64,000 bases of DNA from the NCBI GenBank assembly GCA_951802425.1, contig OX637798.1, positions 3,658,001-3,722,000 on the forward strand, written 5' to 3'. A program made the translations under genes and the position numbers. The notes under the pieces were generated by a model. That model was not told the DNA's origin and made no database searches. It was given only the letters and a program-made list of their open reading frames with translations. The stretch comes from Clavaria fumosa. Its lineage: Eukaryota > Basidiomycota > Agaricomycetes > Agaricales > Clavariaceae. Of the stretch, positions 31,223 through 42,474 are shown piece after piece (within the stretch, counting starts at the first letter, position 1; each line of letters starts with the position of its first letter).

Positions 31223-31793
31223 AGGCCCTGGATGCTGTAAATAAAGTTCCAGGCCTTGGGCACTCAGGATTTCTTCGATCTCTTAACAGTCCTGTCCTCT
31301 TAGGCTGCTCTTCTGTGTACTTATGTACCTATAGAACTCTTATTCTATGAAACTTTTGTTAACGTGGGGCCCAAATGGTGTCCCAGGTGGTCGCTCCACA
31401 ACTCCTAATGAGTTGCCCGTGCGCCCTTCTGACAATGGTCACAGAGCAAGGGCCCTGTCCACTGGACCAGGAAACTACAGAAAGACTATGTAGGGGCCTT
31501 TCCTTGCCCTGTACACTACACGATTCACTGGTACGTAGCTGTAAAACAAAGTTCTGGGCCTTGGGCACTCGGTATCACTTGGGGAGGGTCACAGTTGACT
31601 TCCTCCTGGTCTGGTCACGTGTATCTACACACAGTAAAAATTTCGCGCGGTTCTGTTACACACCGCGGGCAGGGTAAAGGAGAAGAGGATGATAGGGGCT
31701 GAGCTGTGACAACATGTCACAGTTTGAAATTAAGGGTCCAGGCTAGCCGGGTTAGGACACGGGGCTAGGGCAGACAGGCGGATCTTAGTATTA
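31223..31793 (-). other. Leader of Ty3 element 1
   Basis: 570 bp between the 5' LTR and Gag. The first 130 bp on the minus strand resemble the leader of element 2 (CCTGCCCG...GTGTG.AACAGAAC). The ORF that begins there in element 2 is absent here because the sequence diverges into stops after a few codons. No other gene is seen. Confidence 0.6.
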
Positions 31794-32076
31794 TATCAGA
31801 CTGGGTCTCACACAACTTAAGCGTAAGGTCATGACGACAATACTAAGATAAGGGGAAAAGGGTACAAGAATGGAAAAGACGTAGTATATATAGTGAACGC
31901 TTCGGCATTTGCCGGCGTTCCGGACCTCTCGGATCACATGATGCGCCCAGGCCCAGGTCATGTGATCTTACGATTATGTAATCTGACCACAGCCACAGGT
32001 CATGTGACCTTCCAACAACCCTCCCCAGTTTCTCCACAACTGCACTTTGGGATGGCTTACATAAGCGATCCTAACA
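31794..32076 (-). repeat. 5' LTR of Ty3 element 1
   Basis: 283 bp, nearly identical to the 3' LTR. Four substitutions were counted, three of them C/T or G/A, plus the 7-bp gap. Confidence 0.9.
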
Positions 32077-32388
32077 CCAATGCAGCATTGGCCAACTTCT
32101 GTTAAATAATTTCCAATAATCACCAAAATATTCATATGCCTAGTTCCCATTTTTGGCATCATCTTTTGTATGGAAACCACATCCCACTTTCCATCTGTTC
32201 CAAAGATCCCCATTATTCTTGATATTAAATGAGCATGGCACATTGGCTATATCTCAGCAAACACTTCATATATTTTCATCAGACTTTGTGAGTAGATGCA
32301 TACCTATGAGCAGTATCTTCAGTAATATTTATATGAATTTACATGATTTAATGTAAAGGGTAGAGTGGGTGTGCAGATGAAGCAGAAG
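32077..32388. repeat. Segmental duplication, copy I, middle part
   Basis: This matches 53728-54039 (CCAATGCAGCATTGGCCAAC to AAGCAGAAG). It lies between the two Ty3 insertions and ends with the AGAAG target duplication of element 2. Confidence 0.85.
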
Positions 32389-32907
32389 TGTCAGTCCGGG
32401 TCCCTCACAAAAGCGAGAAGGGGAGAGAAGCTCAATTTCAACGTGAGGGTCTACACTCATTACAAAGGCAATATATATACTGGGGGAGGGGGCTGTGTAG
32501 GGGGTGAGTCATAAGTAAGAGAAACGAGGCTACGCGTTCTGAGTCGCGCGGGACAGGGGAGGCAAAACAGGGAAAGGGGATGCTGGATAAGGAAGGTAGC
32601 GGTAAGGTACGGACGTGGGGAGGGCGACAGAGGAAATGCTTGGCGCAGTCTTGGCTGCCCGAGGGGAAATCTCAATTAGTCCTGTTTAGGTTAGATTGAC
32701 TGATGGGGGACGTCAGAGGCATTTTAGCTGATCCGCCTCCATCACGAATTGCAAAGCATGGGAGAAGGTCGAGGAACGTGGGTCTGGACACGTCGCGGGT
32801 GGCTTCAAAGGTCGTGGGTGGTCACGTGGTCCCATACTCGGCCCTCATAACTAGTCCCTCGCGCGTCTTGGGTTCAGTGATGGCGGCTTACGTAATGGAT
32901 CCTGACA
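32389..32907 (-). repeat. 3' LTR of Ty3 element 2
   Basis: 519 bp with palindromic ends TGTCAG...CTGACA. A TATA-like ATATATATACTG lies near 32468. It differs from the 5' LTR mainly by a replaced stretch around 32792-32818. Confidence 0.9.
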
Positions 32908-32918
32908 TGGCCCCCTCC

Positions 32919-35900
32919 TCAAGGCTGGGCGTCTCGACTGGCCAGTTGCGCCTTGTCCAGGTGCTTGAGGAAGAAGTCGCGGAGAAGGATTGCGGTGTTG
33001 GTAAGGTTCTGGCGGGGTTCCCAGGTATTTTCTTCGATGGGGTAGTCCTGCCACTTTACCAGGTACTTCACTCCTCATCCTACTTTCTTCACATCCAGGA
33101 TTTCTTCGACCTCATACTCCAAATGGTCGTCGTCGATGGTCGGGGGGGGCGGAGGTGGTCGGGCTTGCGAAGCGAAAGAAGGAGGGGTGAACGGGGTGAG
33201 GAGCAACTCGTTAAATACGTCATGGATTCGCCAGGCTGGGGGCAGTTTGAGGCGATATCCAGCCGGCCCCACCTTTTCTATGATAGCAAAAGGCCCAGCA
33301 CGTTTGTTATCGAGTTTCTTGTTTGGACGATCCATTTTCAAGTTTCGCGTGTCGAGCCAAACTAAGTTTCCCTTCTCATACTCGCGGCTGGGTCGTTTTC
33401 CACTGTCGTAGCTTTTCTTCATTGCTAGTGCGGCTTTCTCCATGGCCTCTCTCACGGCACGTCGCAACTCTTCCAACTTCGCCATCCACTCATCAGCAGC
33501 TGGGTTCACCTCTGTCCGCAGGTGTATACCTCCATTCCAGGGGTGTCGGCCATAGTCCAGGAAGAAGGGCGTGTAGCCTGTCGCGGAGTGTTCCCGGTTA
33601 TTCAACGCAAATTCTGCTGTGCTCAACCACTCCGCCCAATCGTCCTGGAGATGGTCGACATATCCCCGCAGGTATGTCTCGATTTCCTGATTCACTCGTT
33701 CTGTTTGTCCATCAGTTTGGGGATGGAAGGCGGTGCTCGGGTTAGCCTTTATCCCAATCATATGGTAGAATTCCTTCATGAATCGAGAGACGAACTGCAG
33801 GCCACGATCGCTGACGACCTTCTGGGGGATTCCGTGGTTCCGGAATACTCGGTCACGGAGTATCCTTGCTGCTCCCAGGCTCGTCAAGTCGAAACCGATT
33901 GCTTCGATGAGTGTGCGCTTGGTGAATTTGTCGACGATTACAAGGATAGAGTCAAACCCGCGGGACTGCGGTAACGGCCCTACTATGTCCCAGCTGATCG
34001 CCCACCATGGGCCATTTGGGACTGGGTGCGGGTACAGAGGCGCGGCTCGTTTGGTTCGATCGGGTTTGGTCCTCTGGCAACCTTCACACCCAGACACGTA
34101 CTTCTCCACATCCTTCACCATCTCGGGCCACCAGTAGGCCTTGACCATCGCAGCCTTCATTTTCTTTATTCTGGGGTGTCCTGCAACGGGAAGATCGTGT
34201 TCGTAGTTGAGCACCATCTCGCGAACACTCGTGGGTATCCACATGGTGTTGTTTCTCCACCAAAGCCCAAGGCAGTCTCGCGTCCAACTGTCATCAATCT
34301 CCGTGGGTTTCGTGACATGTTCCGCGCTCTTTTTCTGGAGGAGCGTCTCCATTTCCGAAGTAAAGCTGGTGCGTACGTCCATGTCAGCGGGGAGCATCTG
34401 GACGGGGGCATCTTCCTCGGCAGCGTCTCCGTAGTCTGGCCTTCGCGAGAGGGTATCGGCTTTGGTATTGCTTTTGCCCGTCCGATACTTGATCTCGAAG
34501 TCGAAGCTTTGGAGTTCTCCATACCAGCGCACCTTTCGTGGCTTCAGTTTTTGGGGCTTTCTGAAGTACTGCAGGTTGGCGTGGTCCGTCCAAATCTCGA
34601 AGGTCTCATCCACTCCCACAAGATACGCTCTCCATTCTCTTAAAGCCCTGATGACCGCAAGGAGTTCTTTATCGTAGACATCATAATTCTTTTCAGTGGC
34701 TGTGAGGGCCTCGGAGATGTAGTCAACCGGCCTCCAGGTTCCATCAGGCTGCTGCTGTGAAAGAACACCACCCGTCGCAAGGTTACTTGCGTCCGTTTCT
34801 ACCTTCCACCTGCCCAAGTCCTGGGGTAGGGCGAGGACCGGGGCTGAGACGAGCGCTCCTTTCACATCCAGGAAAGCCGCGACCTGTTCGCTCTCCCAAC
34901 ACCAGGGGACGTTGCCGGTGAGCTTAAACAGGGGTTTGGCTCGCGTGGACAGGTTGGGGATGAATCTCCGCAAGTGGTTGACCATTCCCAGGAAGCGCTG
35001 GAGTTCTTTGACGTTTCGGGGCACTGGCCAGTTTCGGATAGCCTCTGCCTTGGCTGGGTCGTGCTCGAGGCGATTATGCGAGAGCCTGAGCCCAAGGTAG
35101 AACACCTCGGCCTTTTCGAACTCACATTTACTTAGCCGGAGGCACAGCCCATTCTCGCGGAATCTCTGCAGGACTCGGTCCATCCAGTAACGGTGGGTTG
35201 CGAGGTCATCCGCGAAGATGATGACGTCATCGATGTACGCGAGGACGTGTCCGCCGGCAATTTCCTCTCTCAGAATGTGGTTCATGAATCCCTGAAAGGT
35301 TGCAGGGGCATTCTGGAGTCCGAACCACATTACCGTAGGTTCGAACAAACCTTGCGACGTTAAGAACGCACATCTCTCTTGGTGTCCCTCCCACAACCTC
35401 ATAGACGGGAATCCCCCTTTCGCATTGATCTTGGAGAAGATCCTGGCTCCACGCAGCTTGTCTACACAGTCGCGGATGCGTGGCAGTGGGAACTTATCTT
35501 TGATCAGGAATGAGTTGAGGCGCGAATAGTCGATGATCAGTTGGAGTTTGTCCTTTTCTCGCTTGAAAAAGAATGGACTGGCATAGGGTGATTTGGAAGG
35601 CCTTATTCTTCCTGATGCGAGCTGCTCGTCAATCCACCTGTTCATCTCAATTGTCTCTTCCCTCGTCAGCGAGTATAGCTTGGAGGATAAGTGGCCCGGG
35701 TCTTCGCAGAACTCGATCTTAATGTCAAAATCAGGTCGCGGCTTGGGCAATTCATCCCACTTCGCTTCGCTGAAGACCGTTGGGTACAGCGACGGCCAGT
35801 CAGGCATGTCTCCAGAGTCCGAGAAGCGGATTTCCATAGTCGTTTGTAGTGCATTATCCCATATACTGCCTTTCGGGTAGGCCCAAGGACTCGCGAGGCG

Positions 35901-36467
35901 GGGGTCGAAGTGGCAACTTTGGGGGCAGCGTTTGAAGGAAACCTTGCCTAGCGGCCAATCGATCTCGGGGTTGTGTTTGGACAGCCAGTCATGCCCCAAG
36001 ATGATCTTGTGCGATTTGGCGGCTCCGAGCAGGAAGTGTATCCGCTCCTGGTGGTCCCCTATCGTCAGCAGGAGGTCGATACCATAGCGGATCGGTCCGT
36101 TCTTGTTTGCTGAGCCATCCACATTATACACTTTGATCAGGTTCTGTAGTGGAACGGGTTCCAATCCAAGTTCCTTACACCAGGCTAGGTCCATAAAACA
36201 ATTGGTACACCCTGAGTCGATCAAGACCTTAACGCCTCCCCATTCGGCTGTAGTCAGAGTTTCGAAATGCGCCGGCAGGGTCAACTCCCTTCTCTGTTTC
36301 TTTGGTCTCTCTTCCGCGACTTTTGTCATTCTGTTGTCCTCAAGTTCGTTCGCGCTCTGGGCATGTCTCCATTGCAAGATCGTATATTTGGGTATACTTG
36401 CTACGGGTACAGGGGCGGGGGCAGGAACGTTGCTTGTACTATTACAGAGACGCGAGTTCGGACTCAC
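32919..36467 (-). pseudogene. Ty3 element 2 Pol with a premature stop in the chromodomain linker
   Basis: The frame opens at 36467, one base upstream of and overlapping the Gag stop, so Pol is in the -1 frame relative to Gag. It contains protease (I-D-S-G-C-T-N-C), RT (Y-I-D-D-V-I-I-F-A-D-D), RNase H (V-E-T-D-A-S-N-L), and integrase (HHCC, S-W-D-I-V-G, V-S-D-R-G, and glutamate). A TGA at 33075-33077 stops it after LDVKKVG, where element 1 has Arg. The same frame then continues through a chromodomain (LVKWQDYP, ENTWEP) to the natural stop at 32919. Everything up to the integrase is intact, so only the chromodomain would be lost. Confidence 0.88.
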
Positions 36468-37645
36468 TGCATCTCTTCTCCAAAACCCTGCTCCTGGGTG
36501 GGAGCCGGCGGGAGCTGTTGTTGTTGTGGCTGGGCCTGCGGGGCACCAGCCATCTGCCTCTCTCTCTCGTATATCGCGAGCCTGTCGCGGAGTAGCGCGA
36601 GTTCGTTCTCATATTCTTCCACCTCTACTGGGCCAGGGACCATCGCGCGAACCTGCGGCCTTGGGACATAGGGTCGCAAGTCCGGGAGGTGGCAGTTTCG
36701 GGCGATGTGACCCACCTGGCCACAGCGGAAGCATCGACGTTCAGCTGCAGGGGCCCGCGTCTGGTCCACGATCATCCTGGCGCCGGCACCAGCGGGACGG
36801 GGCATGATCTGAGGAGCAGGAGCGCGTTGCTGCTGCTGCGGAACGGAGGGGAAGCGAGGCGCAGGTCGCGGTGGGTTCGGGTTTGGGTAGCGCGGAGGCG
36901 TGGGGAGTGGTCGTGGCTGTTGGAACTGGGTGGGGGCGGGGCGGCTGGCGTTTTGCTCACAGATGATCGCGTCAAGCCGTTGCTGCTGAGCGTCCAGGGT
37001 CTCGACTAGATGCTTCCACTGGGCATAGGTAGCTGGCATGGGGTTGACGTTGTATACCCGCGTGGTCAGCCTCCGGTTGAGATTCGTCTCCAGCCAGTGG
37101 ATCAGCATGTCAGAGTCGTCGACCGGGTCCAGCTCTGCCTTGCGCATCAATGTTTCGAATAGGGCGAAGAACTCTGCGGCTTCTAGCGCGCCCTGTTTCA
37201 ACTTGGCGATGTCGTTTAGAGCAGTTGCGGTGATGTTAGGGTCGTCGAAGGCCCTTCGCAGGTCCACAACGAAGTCTTCCCAGGTTCCTGCCACTCCAGC
37301 ATTCAGGATCTCATCACCCCGCATGTTCGCCCATTCCGCTGCGAACCCTTCTCCTGTAATCTTACTCAACGCAAATAGGATCTTGTTCAGGTCACTGGCA
37401 TAGAGCCCCTGGTTTCCCAGGAACTGTAGTCAGAGGGACCTGAGGAAGGTGCGGAAGCTCTTCTTATTTCCATCAAAAGATGGAACGGCTAGGTCCAGCC
37501 TCGGCATTGGGGCTGCGGGGACGGCGTCTGCCATTTCGGGTGTGGGCGAGGGCGGCGGCGAGGGTTCTGGCGGCGATGGACTCGCGGGTCGGGGTTGCGG
37601 CTCCGGCTCTGGAGTCGCAGGTGACTGTGGTAGTGGTGGTGGCAA
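36464..37645 (-). pseudogene. Ty3 element 2 Gag with one nonsense codon
   Basis: From ATG 37645 a Pro-rich leader (PQSPATPEPEPQPRPASP) precedes MADAVPAAPMPRLDL and F-L-R-S-L. A TGA near 37428 replaces the Arg codon present in element 1, and the frame then continues through ITGEGFAAEWANM and R-R-A-F-D-D-P-N. A Pro/Gln-rich linker and a zinc knuckle (C-F-R-C-G-Q-V-G-H-I-A-R-N-C) follow, and Gag ends at 36464. A Gln-rich tail precedes the stop. With the nonsense codon the product would be a short N-terminal peptide. Confidence 0.85.
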
Positions 37646-37659
37646 CGGTGCTTGCCGGG

Positions 37660-38088
37660 CTAGGCGCTGTTTACGTAGTCCTCGAGCTCGTCGAGGTTAA
37701 TGTCGATGGTGCTATGCATGGGCGATCTCGTGCCTGAGGTCGCGGAGTCTGGTAATGCAATTGCTAGGGCTTCTCTCAATCTCTGCTCTCGTCTGCTCTG
37801 TTCTTGTGCGTATAGCCTTCCAAAATAAGGCGCGAGTCTTCTTTCCTCCTCAATAATCCACAACTCGAAGGGGCGTAGCTCTCGCGGTCTTAGTACCGCA
37901 GTTTCCGTCTCCGAGACGTCGGATTCCGTGGGTGTGTCTAGGTAGAATTCAGTTCGTACGTGAGTGTCAAAGTACCTCGCCCAATATTCGTCTTCTCCAA
38001 AGTCCAGGACCGTGGTGAGCCACTCGTCCGTTATGTCCTCATTACGCGTTGGGTACGCCAGGGTGATTCTCTCGTCGTTCTGTTGCAC
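37660..38088 (-). CDS. Leader ORF before Gag in Ty3 element 2, function unknown
   Basis: 142 open codons (MQQNDERITLAYP at the GTG opening) between the 5' LTR and Gag, ending 14 bp before the Gag ATG. The peptide is acidic with a strongly Glu/Arg C-terminal half (ELWIIEEERRLAPYFG, EQSRREQRLREALAIALPD), probably helical. No early in-frame ATG is present, and the frame is open upstream into the LTR-proximal leader, so initiation is unclear. Element 1 has lost the region. I do not recognise a domain. It may be a Gag-leader product or an internal part of a longer leader protein. Confidence 0.5.
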   Translation of the reverse strand: MQQNDERITLAYPTRNEDITDEWLTTVLDFGEDEYWARYFDTHVRTEFYLDTPTESDVSETETAVLRPRELRPFELWIIEEERRLAPYFGRLYAQEQSRREQRLREALAIALPDSATSGTRSPMHSTIDINLDELEDYVNSA

Positions 38089-38170
38089 ACGACGGGCAGG
38101 GGGTAAAGAGAAGGCTAGGCCGACCGGGGGTTGACAGGGTCAAGGTAGCAAGGGGTGGACGTTGAAATTG

Positions 38171-38710
38171 TGTCAGTCCGGGTCCCTCACAAAAGCGAGA
38201 AGGGGAGAGAAGCTCGATTTCAATGTGAGGGTCTACACTCATTACAAAGGCAATATATATACTGGGGGAGGGGGCTGTGTAGGGGGTGAGTCATAAGTAA
38301 GAGAAACGAGGCTACACGTTCTGAGTCGCGCGGGACAGGGGAGGCAAAACAGGGAAAGGGGATGCTGGATAAGGAAGGTAGCGGTAAGGTACGGATGTGG
38401 GGAGGGCGACAGAGGAAATGCTTGGCGTGGTCTTGGCTGCCCAAGGGGAAATCTCAATTAGTCCTGTTTAGGTTAGATTGACTGATGGGGGACGTCAGAG
38501 GCATTTTAGCTGATCCGCCTCCATCACGAATTGCAAAGCGTGGGAGAAGGTCGAGGAACGTGGGTCTGGACACGTGGCGGCGCTTATCGGGAGCTCATAG
38601 GCGCCGGAACATGGTCGCGGGTGGTCACATGGTCCCATACTCGGCCCTCGTAACTAGTCCCTCGCGCGTCTTGGGTTCAGTGATGGCGGCTTACGTAATG
38701 GATCCTGACA
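38171..38710 (-). repeat. 5' LTR of Ty3 element 2
   Basis: 540 bp, nearly identical to the 3' LTR apart from the stretch 38573-38625, which is longer here, and scattered C/T differences. Confidence 0.9.
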
Positions 38711-38961
38711 AGAAGTGTGAGCCAGGGTGAGAGTGAAGATGATTGTGAGAGTGACAGAGTAAATGGGGTGGGTGAGGGTGAGTAAGAGTGTTCATGAAGG
38801 TGAAGGTGAGGGGTGAAGGTGACTGAGAGTGGGGTTCAGGCTTCTTTTCTCATGACTGTGATGGTCCCTTGTCCTTCACAGGTGTAATACTTTCTATCCC
38901 TCAAATGAACTGGACTCAATGGTATATTGAGCTAGTAGTTCTATGTATAGGGATCCACCCC
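38711..38961. repeat. Segmental duplication, copy I, right part
   Basis: This matches 54035-54285 (AGAAGTGTGAGCCAGGGTGA to GGGATCCACCCC). Its last 80 bp (CAAATGAACTGGACTCAATG and following) also occur at 44493-44575 in the LTR of the decayed Ty3 element 4. That part continues here to 39000 with a TATA-like ACAGTATATATATGTGAG. Confidence 0.8.
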
Positions 38962-39000
38962 TCTGCACAGTTGTGACACAGTATATATATGTGAGTGGCC

Positions 39001-39240
39001 TATCAGGACCCATTCATTTTCCCTTACCCAAGCAGACTCTACTGACACTTATGAACCTCCCAACAGCCTTCTACAACCTTGCGAGCCCCTTTACGCACTT
39101 CTGGAACCTGCAGTCCCCTTCCAGAAGCCTCTCCGACCTTCCCTGCTCTTACATGACACTCACAACCACCAGGCTGTACTTGCAATGCCCTTCCCTAACA
39201 CACCTTATGCATACCTACCACCTGAACCCCATTGCACATC
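39001..39240 (+). repeat. Fragment of family-A LTR
   Basis: From TCAGGACCCATTCATTTTCC on, this resembles the first 240 bp of the LTR at 405, with CpG sites mostly lost. The rest of that LTR is absent. Confidence 0.65.
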
Positions 39241-39868
39241 TGTTATGGATCTGGTACTGGGTGCAGTCAGAAATGAGTCACTGAGAATCAGGATGACTCA
39301 GACAGGTCCTCAATTCCTTATGCAGTTGGCCTACAGGACTAGTAGACCCTCCAGTTCCATACCTTCCTGCTAACAGTATTGAAACCAACACTGCTAGCAA
39401 GGCATTGCTTTGGGCAGATATTATTATTAGTTAGTAACCTAAGTCACAACATCCCATGGGCTTAGCCATTGTACAGTAGAACAGCTTGTACCCTATACCA
39501 AGATATCTGTAACTTGCTCAATACTTACTGCGCTGAGGGAGTCGGCATAGGGCGGCTCGATCAAAGCCTGGGTACCCAGATCACTTGACCAGACTAAGTC
39601 CTTAGTCAGCAATTACTAGATTTAGTCCTTGTTTAACTAAATTTGTCCTTAGCTCCTTGCTGGGCTAGACATAGGCTTAATCCTCTTGGGGGATGGTGTA
39701 ATCGATAAGTGGGTATGTAATGATGCCTGCAACGTGAGGTTCCGTCAGCTATTTATACTCAAATTTGCATATCTACTACATTTGGAAAGATTCAACATAG
39801 CTCCTTAACTAGTAATCCTAACATACCATTTAAGGACTCTAAATTAAGGAGAATTTGGTAGGTTTACA
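39241..39868 (+). repeat. LTR of Ty3 family F, copy 1
   Basis: It begins TGTTATGGATCTGGTACTGG, the same start as the minus-strand copy ending at 12210. It ends about GGTAGGTTTACA before the internal region. A truncated version lies at 54281-54667, just before the second copy of the internal region. Boundaries are approximate. Confidence 0.6.
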
Positions 39869-41530
39869 TATCAGGCAGGTGTCACAACCCAACACACCCC
39901 ACTATGGGCCGCCTGACGCACCCGCACACACCACGACTACTCCTGATGTAATTCCGCCGCCCGACTGCTGTCCCAAATCGACAATCAGCAATACCATCCG
40001 CTCCGGCCAAACCTGCCTCGACCCCTGTAACGAAGCCGAAGGAGGGAAAGATGGAGAAATCCACACCTTGCAGACCACTCTCCACCGGGCCGCTGGACTT
40101 TGCTTATATTGCATGGGTCAAGGGCATTTCTCGAATACATGCCCGTTGATCCCCGCTAACTGCAAGTCTGCTGCCTGTGCCACCCTCACATTTACCATGA
40201 CCGCAGCTGAGCCCTTGGCCAGCGACAAGTTGGGAAATGCTCCAGCATCTCAAGGCATGTAGGGAGATTCTTGAGTTGCGATATTGCCATAGATACCAAT
40301 ACTGATACCTGTACCATGGATGAACTCCCCTTATACACGGTTCTGTCATCTATTTCTTCTGCTGGCCTTTTGATTTCCGTTGTTATTCTGCAAATTAGCA
40401 ATACCCCTGTACCCACACTTGTAGATTGTGGAGCTACCGAATGTTTCGTTTTGCCCGACTTTACACCTTTGAAATTCCGTTCAACACTAACCTGCCCTAT
40501 ACAACTTAGGCTATTTGATGGGTCCATCGCAGGACTGATCACCCAAGTGACCGACCAACAATTCTGCTTTGAGGACAGCACAATGCACACTGAACGTTTC
40601 TATGTTACCCAACTCCATTCGGATGTGAAGGTCATACTCGGACTGTCATGGCTTTGGAAACAGAACCCAGACATCGATTGACCAACCCTCTCGATACGAT
40701 TCTGCAATTCCGATACCTGACCACTGATGATGAAGCCCTTGCCCACTGTGGCCACCGATGCAGCAAGGCCTGCGGGGTCTCATGACCCAACCACTGATGA
40801 ACTCAGGGTCCTGAAGGAGCTCGCTCCTAAGGACTGGTCAACACTGAGCCCAGGACTACCCACAGGGACCACTGGAAATCCACTGTCGGAGTTGAACCCC
40901 ACCACGCCTGATAGCAATTCTGCTATGTCGGGAACTTTGAACTCCACCACATGGGACTGGGCAAACCTACCCGAGGAGCCTTTGCCACCTTTTCCCACTG
41001 TTGTTGCTGCTGATAAAACTTTACCCAACATGAATTTACACAGAACAGGGTCACAGGAAAATTCTGCTGCCCCGTTGCCCAAACCAGCACCTATCGCTAT
41101 TCGAATTTTGGATCCCGCCCACTTCACCAACCATCTAGTGGGTGAGGATATAATTCTTCATGCTGTTTATCATTTTTTCCCTGCACCTGAAGACTCGCTC
41201 CAAGCTAATGCCGCACTAATCAATTCTGAACCCCCAGAAGCAAGGGCGAACCTACCACCTCAATACGCAGACTTTACCAATGTCTTCTATGAGGAAGAGG
41301 CCTGCACCCTTCCACCCCACCGAACTTACAATCATGCAATACAACTCGAACCAGACACCAAAGACCCTTGGGGTCTGCTGTATAACATGTCCGAGCTGGA
41401 ATTAAAGGTTTTGCATGACTATATTGACGACATGCTCCAGAAGGGATTTATCCACCCTTCTGAATCCCCCACGGGAGCCCCTGTTGTATTTGCAAAAAAG
41501 AAGGACAGTTCACTCTGTCTTTGTGTTGAC
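39869..41530 (+). pseudogene. Ty3 family F, copy 1: partial Gag, protease, start of RT
   Basis: Compared with copy 2, about 1.27 kb of Gag is deleted here; the junction lies near 39997. What remains is the Gag zinc knuckle (CLYCMGQGHFSNTC at about 40097), a retropepsin-like ORF (40271-40681, active-site motif L-V-D-C-G-A-T) and an ORF running through a Pro/Ser-rich linker into RT fingers (40727-41530, TGAPVVFAKKKDSSLCLCVD). RT stops exactly where a 373-bp repeat begins at 41531; copy 2 continues past this point. The protease and RT ORFs are separated by a stop and a frame change in both copies. Confidence 0.75.
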
Positions 41531-41903
41531 TAATAGCATAGTCCTTGTGCAGATGGAGTATCTGCGCTTTCTTTCACTGCAAGCTAACCACTCAAGCTAG
41601 TCTTATGAAATTTTGTGTGCCTATATCTACCCCTCTAATCCTCAATTTCCATGGTTTACATTTTCTCAAAACTCATTTCCCAATGCATGCCAAAGCTGCT
41701 GACCAACCCAGTCAAAATTCTCCCGTTTATCAAAACCAACCATAGGATTCCAAAACAAATGCAATGCTATACTGGGCCATCCCATACCTATCATATTCCA
41801 TCCCTCTCTCCCCCCTCCCATCACCCACAAAGCAACAATTCCAGCATATAGTCAGAATCCAGTTCTCACATCCTCACACAAGTTTGTACTTGTTGGTGGC
41901 ACC
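41531..41903. repeat. Dispersed repeat S, copy 1
   Basis: It starts TAATAGCATAGTCCTTGTGC and ends near GTGGCACC. Copies are at 42182-42474 (3' truncated) and 61584-61953. Sequence conservation among the three is high, so it is a recent family. Here it interrupts RT of Ty3 family F. Ends are set by comparison only, and no inverted or long terminal repeat is seen. Confidence 0.75.
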
Positions 41904-42181
41904 TAATCAAATGGGATCACATTGAAAGATTGAGTATAGTGCATGAATAATACACCCTGACTTTGTTTCAATTACTCTGCCACATCCAGGACTACAGTTG
42001 CCTTCCTACAAACCTAAACAACACAAGTACCCATACAAGTTTGCAGGCCTCACAGCACAAGATCTAACTGTGAAAATCTCTTGAAATTGATCATGGATGC
42101 TCTAAATGATGACCACTATCATATAACATGCCAAACAGACCAAACTGTTTTTCTGCGAATGGTCCCTTGTTGCTCCTATCC
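41904..42181. other. Unassigned spacer between two copies of repeat S
   Basis: AT-rich, with no ORF or repeat partner noticed in the window. Confidence 0.3.
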
Positions 42182-42474
42182 TAACAGCATAGTCCTTGTG
42201 CAGATGGAGTATCTGCACTTTCTTTCACTGCAAGCTAACCACTCAAGCTAGTCTTTTGAAATTTTGTGTGCCTATATCTACCCCTCTAATCCTCAATTTC
42301 CATGGTTTACATTTTCCCAAAACTCATTTCCCAATGCATGCCAAAGCTGCTGACCAACCCAGTCAAAATTCTCCCGTTTATCAAAACCAACCATAGGATT
42401 CCAAAACAAATGCAATGCTATACTGGGCCATCCCATACCTATCATATTCCATCCCTCTCTCCCCCCTCCCATCA
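42182..42474. repeat. Dispersed repeat S, copy 2, truncated
   Basis: This is nearly identical to 41531-41820 and breaks off after CCCCTCCCATCA, where copies 1 and 3 continue with CCCACAAAGCAACAATTCC. Confidence 0.75.

Larger units (their letters stand above)
26470..32076 (-). mobile_element. Chromodomain Ty3 element 1, nearly complete
   Basis: The element is 5607 bp with LTRs at 26470-26759 (3') and 31794-32076 (5') and CCAAT flanking both ends (26465-26469 and 32077-32081). Gag and Pol lie between in the usual Ty3 order protease, RT, RNase H, integrase, chromodomain. A G-run just inside the 3' LTR (about 26760-26775, read on the minus strand) is the polypurine tract. The undisturbed target is at 53728-53732. 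The LTRs differ by about four substitutions and one 7-bp indel, so the insertion is recent. Confidence 0.93.
32389..38710 (-). mobile_element. Chromodomain Ty3 element 2, full length with nonsense mutations
   Basis: The element is 6322 bp with LTRs at 32389-32907 (3') and 38171-38710 (5') and AGAAG on both sides (32384-32388 and 38711-38715). The empty site is at 54035-54039. On the minus strand the order is leader ORF, Gag, Pol with chromodomain, polypurine tract (GAGGAGGGGGCCA at about 32908-32920), LTR. It is related to element 1 across Gag and Pol but has a different LTR. It is very CpG-rich, so it looks young, yet at least two CGA-to-TGA changes break Gag and the chromodomain. Confidence 0.92.

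Noticed and set aside
41531..41903. tRNA-derived SINE
   Set aside because: TAGCATAGTCC near the start is weakly like an A box, but no B box or 3' tail was found, and the truncation is at the other end.
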